Source of the DNA: Penelope pileata | Taxonomy: Eukaryota > Chordata > Aves > Galliformes > Cracidae | Length of the DNA: 64,000 bases | NCBI GenBank assembly: GCA_013396635.1 | Contig: WBMW01004865.1 | Location: 62,001 to 126,000, forward strand | Direction: 5' to 3' | Part shown: piece after piece, positions 61,172 through 64,000 of the stretch | Numbering within the stretch: the first letter of the stretch is position 1 | Layout: every line of letters starts with the position of its first letter | Notes under the pieces: model-generated | What the model was told of the DNA's origin: nothing | What the model saw: only the letters and a program-made list of their open reading frames with translations | Databases searched by the model: none | Translations under genes and position numbers: made by a program

Positions 61172-64000
61172 CTAGTCACTCATGTGATGCTTTCTATCTC
61201 TACCTCTTCCCTTAAAATCTATTGAAATCTGATGAAAGACAGTAATCCATTTCACTAGCCAAAGAAAGGGGTTTGTCCTTGATGAAATACCACTCAGGAA
61301 AAGGTTTTCTTCAGTTTCTTCTCTGCAAAACACACAGTATTATCCCTTGGCAGGCTATGTTCTGCAAAGTCAGACTGAGAAAAAATTCAAGCGATGATGG
61401 TAAGACTGATCAGAGAATTAAACAGGAAATTCATAAATAATGTTGCTGACAGAATCAGAGCGATTTAATGTTTCACTGCGATAAAGTTTGCTTTGAGAAA
61501 TACAGATACTTCATTTTAACTTATCAGTTTGTTGGTCTTTTAGATTACATCAAAATGATTTATAGACTGGACTTCAAAACTCAGTTCTTGAACCTCAGTA
61601 AAATTGTGTTGGAAGACTTCTATGGGTCACATGACTTCACAGGTTTTTTTTTTTTTTTTTTTTTTTAAAAATTTGGCATTTTAATTTTTTNTAAAGATCT
61701 GGCAATCTAATATTTTTTCTGACATAATAAGAATATTTAGTTTTTGGAGTAGCATTTCAAGTTTTCATATGACAGTTTTTAATATTGCTGAATTTTAAGG
61801 TTGTTATAAATAAAACTTGTTAGCTAATTATGCACCAAGATACAGAAAACAGACGGTCAGCAGCATAGAAGTGCTACTTGATGTTCGTTGACAAAGAAAC
61901 ATAGAGACATACAGGGTAGTTCAATGCCCTGGCTTCCTGACCACAACTGATGATCATTGCATTGCCACATACACAATTGAAGTCAATAACAGCTAATATT
62001 TTTCTACATATTCTTTTTATTGCCTGTTACTCATCCATATGCAGTCTATAAACATTTTCATATTCTTGCTTGGCTATTTGTATTGGTAACATTTAACAGT
62101 AAATTTCACAGTCTAATTATTCATTGTATTAAAAAACATTTCCATTTATTAATTTTAAACTGCTTGCCTGATAATTTTAGCAAATGTCCTTGTGCTTATT
62201 TTATGAGCATTCTGATCTGCATTCTCTAGAACAATAATTTTAATTATTTTCCTTTTTTTCCCTTAAGACAAAACAAAACAGTCTGAAGCTCCTGATCTAG
62301 TGCTTGTTCCTCCTACTAGCTTGGGGTAAGCAGATGACTTCAATGGAGCCCAACCACATGGCTGCATCTGCAAGATTACAGTCGTACTGAATGATAGCTA
62401 TCATTTCTACCATGTAGATTTTATACCTGTAACTGAGCACAAATTAGCGCAACTGACTGATAGAAGGTGGCTTCTGCTTTCAGAAATGTTGTCCGTGTGT
62501 ATCAGAATACAAAGCTCAGCAGCATTTTGTCCATGTTACATTGAGTTCCCATATATTATTCGTATTCACATAGTCCAGTTTTGTTTTTTCCTTATTTTGT
62601 TTACAAGTGTTTTTTAATTGAAAAACTAATTAGAGAATAAGCCATTTTTTCCCCTTCATATTGCAGTCCAATCTGAAAGAAGTTTTTGCTATTTGAAGTC
62701 ATTTGATAAATAAAAACATTTCTTATCATGCTTTGCAAAATTTATGCTGATGCTCATTTTGCTTGTGTGTACGGCCCAGTGGCTAGGATGTGAGATAGAC
62801 AGTAACAGGCCCCTGCCTTGTTTCACAGGGGCCGGCAACCATTTCCCCAGCTTGGCTGGAGCAGGGCTTAGGGAAGCATGGCCCTGCCAGCGGATGTTCA
62901 GTAAATAGTATTTATAGTCTAGCACAGCCTAGGACACAAGTGTTCAGACTCTATCTCCATCTTTATTTTCTTGGTATAAAGACAAGTGAGATAAGTTAAG
63001 GTCCTTTCACTTTCTTTCATGCAATTTCAGGCTGTATTGGAGCAATGCACAAGATATAACTGTAGGGAATAACACAGGTACCTCATGTACAATGCTATGT
63101 CACCAGCTTGCTTATCGAACCCCTCTCCTTTCTCTCTCTCTTTTTAAAGCACAATGTACATGTGTTTCACTGCCTCTAAGAGATACTAAGAGATTATTTT
63201 TTTAAAATTCAGATCAATTGGTTGGTTTACTTCACTAATTTAATGGCCAGATCAATTACATTTTTTAAGTAAATATTAGTTTTCAGTATGACGAGAAGGA
63301 GAAATAAAGTTTCTTTAATAGCAGACAAGTAAAAACCTTCAAATAGCTCACAAGGATGCCAGTACATCAATCCTAGAGAGCTTTCAAGCATAGATCAAAT
63401 ATAATAAAATACCTGCATGCTAACACAAGAAGCATGAAGGACAAACAAGGAGAAATTGGAAGCTGTGGCTAACACAGAAAAATGATATAGGAGAGCTGAC
63501 AGAAACATGGTAGAACAGGTAGCTTGCTAGCCAGTAAACATGGTGAATAAAAGCTCAGCAATAATAGCCGAAGATGAAAAAAGTATGTTTTCACCATTAG
63601 GGAAATTAGTGTTGTGATATATTGGACAGTTAATACAGAATTTCAGAGGGCTTGTAGAATCCACTCTAAAAACTCCTACATTTATTATGAGTAGATTTAG
63701 TACGGGTTATCATGTTTTTCTGCTGTGAGATGAACAAACACAAGTCAAAAATGTTGGTCTTCCAGATACAGAAATAGTGAAACAGACAAGTAATATATAC
63801 ATAAAAAGTACTGACAGATAAGGTTGGAAAAGTTTTTAAAAAATCATCTTATCTTTTACTGCCAAATCATTATTATGAGTTCAAATTTTTGGCAAAGCTT
63901 TGCAAAAATTTGGAATCAGATACCTGCAAAGAAAGTCTATCAACTAAAGTAGTTAAAGATTTAAAAGCACAACTTGCATACTTCCTTCAACTTTATAATT
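61172..64000. other. Unannotated AT-rich sequence
   Basis: No gene was found up to the window end. Includes the right CTAGT copy (61172-61176), a 23-base T run (61644-61666), an undetermined base at 61691, and a small GC-rich patch at 62770-62890. That patch holds an 8-bp inverted repeat, GGCCCCTG/CAGGGGCC (about 62808-62833). Confidence 0.6.
61691..61691. other. Undetermined base (N)
   Basis: A single N follows a T run, probably an unresolved homopolymer length or base call in the assembly. Confidence 0.99.

Overview
This is AT-rich vertebrate nuclear DNA, almost certainly from a bird. The diagnostic evidence is the repeat content. There are at least seven CR1 LINE fragments, several ending at the characteristic CR1 3' terminus. 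There is a CR1 copy joining 5'- and 3'-terminal sequence, a mariner remnant of the Galluhop type known from galliform birds, and three solo LTRs of avian endogenous retrovirus type. A landfowl (galliform) genome is the best guess; the species cannot be fixed from the sequence alone. One undetermined base (N) lies at 61691.

No host protein-coding gene could be supported. The open reading frames are short (none above about 160 codons), lack recognisable domains, and the few that translate into something familiar are decayed CR1 ORF1/ORF2 or mariner transposase. No tRNA, rRNA, CRISPR array or operon-like structure was seen. The window is best read as intergenic DNA (a gene desert) or the inside of a very long intron.

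Layout: 1-2.9 kb featureless; 3.0-3.7 kb internally deleted CR1 (minus); 4.7-5.1 kb possible conserved non-coding block; 6.07 kb G-quadruplex motif and a small CR1 piece at 6.2 kb; 7.6-9.3 kb two solo LTRs of different classes with target-site duplications; 12.6-13.5 kb two CR1 3' ends; 16.0-16.3 kb GC-rich island; 22.1-23.4 kb CR1 ORF2 fragment and deleted mariner; 23.4-32.1 kb unique sequence with possible conserved blocks near 28.5-28.9 and 30.5-30.8 kb; 32.1-32.4 kb CR1 tail running into a TCTAT microsatellite; 40.7-40.8 kb probable ancient amniote repeat; 43.8-44.1 kb second GC-rich island; 53.1-54.9 kb long CR1 (plus) with reverse transcriptase remnant; 56.4-57.5 kb long CR1 (minus) with reverse transcriptase remnant; 60.1-61.2 kb ERVL-like solo LTR (minus); the rest is AT-rich sequence with simple repeats.

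The elements do not form a pathway. The sequence records repeated retrotransposition into non-genic DNA followed by decay. I did not find a convincing undescribed biological system. The most useful observations are the target-site-bounded solo LTRs, the 5'-to-3' deleted CR1, the deleted mariner, one strong G-quadruplex motif, several short perfect inverted repeats and a few blocks that deserve a cross-species alignment.
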